Origin: Candidatus Glassiibacteriota bacterium
Lineage (GTDB): Bacteria > Gemmatimonadota > Glassbacteria > GWA2-58-10
NCBI GenBank assembly: GCA_016934095.1
Contig: JAFGTO010000261.1
Location: 1 to 9,198 of the forward strand
Direction of reading: 5' to 3'
Length of the DNA stretch: 9,198 nt
A program made the translations under genes and the position numbers. The notes under the pieces were generated by a model that made no database searches, was not told where the DNA came from, and worked only from the letters and a program-made list of their open reading frames with translations. Below are positions 7,437-9,198 of this stretch, one piece after another. Numbering within the stretch: the first letter of the stretch is position 1; every line of letters starts with the position of its first letter.

Positions 7437-8648
7437 ATGTTGAGAAAAAAGGCAGCCAGAGCTCTATTAACCGCCGGTGCCTTCCTGGCGTTCGTCGCGC
7501 TTCCCCTGTTCGCCCAGGGGATTGAGCGGATGGAATACACCGGCCTGGACAAGTATCCCACCCAGGGAAGGGAGCAAAGTTCCTCCTTCGTCGGAGTGCG
7601 CGCGGCGGAGTTCCTCACCATCCCTGTGGGGGCGCGCGGCATCGGGATGGGCAGCGCCTATGCGGCGGTCTGCGATGATATCACCTCCATCTGGTGGAAC
7701 CCTGCGGGCCTGGGGTTCCTGGAAAACCGCGAAATCATGGCCAACGTGGTAGACTACACCATGGACCTGGTTTATAACTACTTCGCCGGGGCCACGCCCA
7801 TTGCCGATGGACGGGCCACGGTGGGCGGCTTCTTCGGCTACCTGGACATCCCGGACGAAGAGGTAACCTCGATCACCAGTCCCAACGGCACCGGGAGCTT
7901 CTACAACGCCTACGATTTCCAGATGGGAGGCTCTTTCGCCTACCACCTCTCGGACCGCTTCATCGCCGGGATCAGTGTCAAGTTCATCCACCAGGACGTG
8001 CTGAACAATATCTCGGGCAGCGCTTTCGGCATCGATGCCGGGGGGATCTACCACTCCGAGTTCATGGACCGGGAAATCAGGTTCGCCTTCGCCATCCAGA
8101 ACCTCGGGACCAATATCACCATGCGCGGCGACAACCTGAGAACCGGTGTCGGGCCGGAAACCATGACCGGCGGCGTCCCGGACGGATACGGCGACTACAC
8201 CACGGACCCCTACGCCATGACCAAGAGGTCCAACCGCGAGGTCTACCGCCTGACCCACACCTACCGCCTGCCCACCTCGGTGAAGATCGCCGTGGCCTAC
8301 AACCTTTACACCACCGATAAGCTGAACTGGCTAAGCTCCGGCGAGATCTGGCGCAACAGCAGCATCCCGATCAGCTATTCCACCGGCACCGAGGTAACCT
8401 ACAGCTTCACCCCTTATATCTCAGCGGCCCTGCGCATGGGCTGGAAGATCCAGACCGACGAATATAACGAGGACGTGGACATGATGGGCTACCAGTACTG
8501 GGGGGATGACCCGGTGCTGCGCGGACTGTCTCTGGGAGGGGGTGTCAAGAGGGTGTTCGGCTCCAGGTTCCTGGAGTTCAACTATGCCTACCGCAACAAG
8601 GGACGCCTGAGCGCGGACAACTTTTTCACCTTCAAGTTCGGCTTCTGA
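7437..8648 (+). CDS. PorV/PorQ-family outer-membrane barrel protein
   Basis: 403 residues from the ATG at 7437, with GGAGGT at 7426-7431. Residues 1-26 are a signal peptide (KK/R-rich start, 'AGAFLAFVALPLFA', then Gln). Residues 56-93 carry the family hallmark: 'AAEFLTIPVGARGIGMG' followed by 'AVCDD' and 'WWNPAGLGFL', where relatives usually have Ala-Asp-Asp; here Cys79 replaces the Ala. The rest is alternating beta-strands ('MGGSFAYHL', 'FAFAIQNLGTNI', 'SVKIAVAYNLY', 'SAALRMGWKI') ending 'FFTFKFGF', a terminal Phe typical of barrels assembled by BAM. PorV of Porphyromonas gingivalis is a FadL-like barrel that receives cargo C-terminal domains from the SprA translocon and passes them to the PorU sortase; other family members have unknown roles. 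Its position 66 bases after a gene whose product carries such a C-terminal domain suggests a dedicated carrier or surface anchor. It is the last gene of the operon, followed 11 bases later by a strong hairpin. Confidence 0.92.
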   Translation: MLRKKAARALLTAGAFLAFVALPLFAQGIERMEYTGLDKYPTQGREQSSSFVGVRAAEFLTIPVGARGIGMGSAYAAVCDDITSIWWNPAGLGFLENREIMANVVDYTMDLVYNYFAGATPIADGRATVGGFFGYLDIPDEEVTSITSPNGTGSFYNAYDFQMGGSFAYHLSDRFIAGISVKFIHQDVLNNISGSAFGIDAGGIYHSEFMDREIRFAFAIQNLGTNITMRGDNLRTGVGPETMTGGVPDGYGDYTTDPYAMTKRSNREVYRLTHTYRLPTSVKIAVAYNLYTTDKLNWLSSGEIWRNSSIPISYSTGTEVTYSFTPYISAALRMGWKIQTDEYNEDVDMMGYQYWGDDPVLRGLSLGGGVKRVFGSRFLEFNYAYRNKGRLSADNFFTFKFGF

Positions 8649-8659
8649 TGCCGTCACAA

Positions 8660-8694
8660 AGAGGCCCTTCCCCCGGGACGGGGGAAGGGCCTCT
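8660..8694. terminator. Bidirectional hairpin terminator between convergent genes
   Basis: AGAGGCCCTTCCCCC (8660-8674) and GGGGGAAGGGCCTCT (8680-8694) are perfect 15-bp inverted repeats around a five-base loop. The hairpin lies between the stop codon of the PorV-like gene and that of the TatD-like gene on the other strand, so it can serve both. The T-tract is poor on the plus strand and short (TTTGTG) on the minus strand, so release may rely on stem strength or on other factors. Confidence 0.85.
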
Positions 8695-8717
8695 CTATGA
8701 TCAAGTTTAAGGTTTTA

Positions 8718-9197
8718 TCATCCAGCCCCAACCCCGAAGAGCCTCTCGAAATTCCCGCAGGTCATCCTGGAGACCTCCTCCAGGTCCACCCCGCGCATCC
8801 CGGCCAGCACCGCGGCGGTGTGGGTGATCCAGGCCGGCTCGTTGCGCCTGCCGCGCCAGGGCACCGGGGCCAGGTACGGGCAGTCGGTCTCCAGCAGCAG
8901 GCGGTCCGCGGGTATGCGGCGCACCACCTCCGCCTTGCCGTAGTTCTTGAAAGTGATCGAGCCTCCCAGGCTGAAATAGCAGTCGAGACTGATCAGCGCT
9001 TCCAGGTCCTCCATGTTCCCTGAGAAACAGTGCACCAGCCAGGGGACGTGGCCGGGGTGGTAGAAGCGCCGCAGCACTTCCGCCAGTTGCGGGTAGGCTT
9101 TGCGGCAGTGTATCACTGCGGGCAGTTTCAGGGTGTCGGCCATCTCCAGGTGAAGCTCGAACACCTCGAGCTGCTTTTCTTCCGGGCTGTGCAGGTA
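8718..9197 (-). CDS. tatD: TatD-family metal-dependent hydrolase/DNase, C-terminal part (5' end outside window)
   Basis: The minus-strand frame is open from the right edge to the TGA at 8720-8718, giving about 159 residues of a family usually near 260. The GTG at 9164 is internal: upstream codons still give family-like sequence ('YLHSPEEKQLEVF'). TatD enzymes are two-metal TIM-barrel phosphoesterases with 3'-5' exonuclease activity, linked to DNA repair and possibly D-aminoacyl-tRNA processing. Metal ligands visible by motif are His in 'VIHCRKA', His in 'VHCFSG' and Asp in 'LLLETDCPYLAP'; the family's N-terminal HxH would lie outside the window. 'GGSITFKN', 'RNEPAWI' and the C-terminal 'TCGNFERLFG' are also typical. 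'PVPWRG' has Trp where E. coli TatD-like proteins usually have His. This is a cytosolic housekeeping gene, convergent with the surface operon and sharing its terminator; no functional link is implied. Confidence 0.94.
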   Translation of the reverse strand, partial: YLHSPEEKQLEVFELHLEMADTLKLPAVIHCRKAYPQLAEVLRRFYHPGHVPWLVHCFSGNMEDLEALISLDCYFSLGGSITFKNYGKAEVVRRIPADRLLLETDCPYLAPVPWRGRRNEPAWITHTAAVLAGMRGVDLEEVSRMTCGNFERLFGVGAG

Positions 9198-9198
9198 G

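Overview
The window looks like a chromosomal segment of a GC-rich, Gram-negative bacterium. Three consecutive genes encode outer-membrane or surface proteins: a TonB-dependent receptor with a carboxypeptidase-regulatory-like N-terminal domain, a very large exported protein ending in a FlgD/type IX-secretion-like C-terminal domain, and a PorV/PorQ-family barrel. This combination is typical of the Bacteroidota/FCB superphylum. The high GC content, frequent AGG arginine codons, strong AGGAGG-type ribosome-binding sites and the style of the C-terminal domain ('VVPNPY...SGLYFYHV...GKFYIVN') fit uncultivated FCB lineages (KSB1, Latescibacterota or Zixibacteria-like groups) better than classical Bacteroidota. 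The lineage assignment is inference.

Layout. Positions 3-701 (+) are the C-terminal part of a GT2-family glycosyltransferase cut by the window edge. A 249-base intergenic region (702-950) follows, holding a GC-rich hairpin just after the glycosyltransferase, an AT-rich patch, a second small hairpin and several Shine-Dalgarno-like purine tracts. Positions 951-8648 (+) are three genes in one direction with gaps of 54 and 66 bases, very probably one operon: TonB-dependent receptor, 1086-residue exported protein of unknown function, and PorV/PorQ-like protein. The operon ends in a strong 15-bp hairpin (8660-8694) placed between convergent genes. Positions 8718-9197 (-) are the C-terminal part of a TatD-family metal-dependent hydrolase/DNase that runs off the right edge.

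How the genes may work together. The reading I find most interesting is a self-contained receptor-cargo-carrier cassette. The 1086-residue protein carries a signal peptide and a secretion/sorting-type C-terminal domain. The PorV-like protein belongs to the family whose best-known member carries such cargo from the type IX translocon to the cell surface. The receptor is SusC-like, with an N-terminal regulatory-like domain, but no SusD-like lipoprotein is present, so the large protein may fill the partner role. The receptor also has a textbook EF-hand-type calcium loop near its C-terminus, in what should be the last extracellular loop. No mobile element, CRISPR array, tRNA or rRNA was seen.
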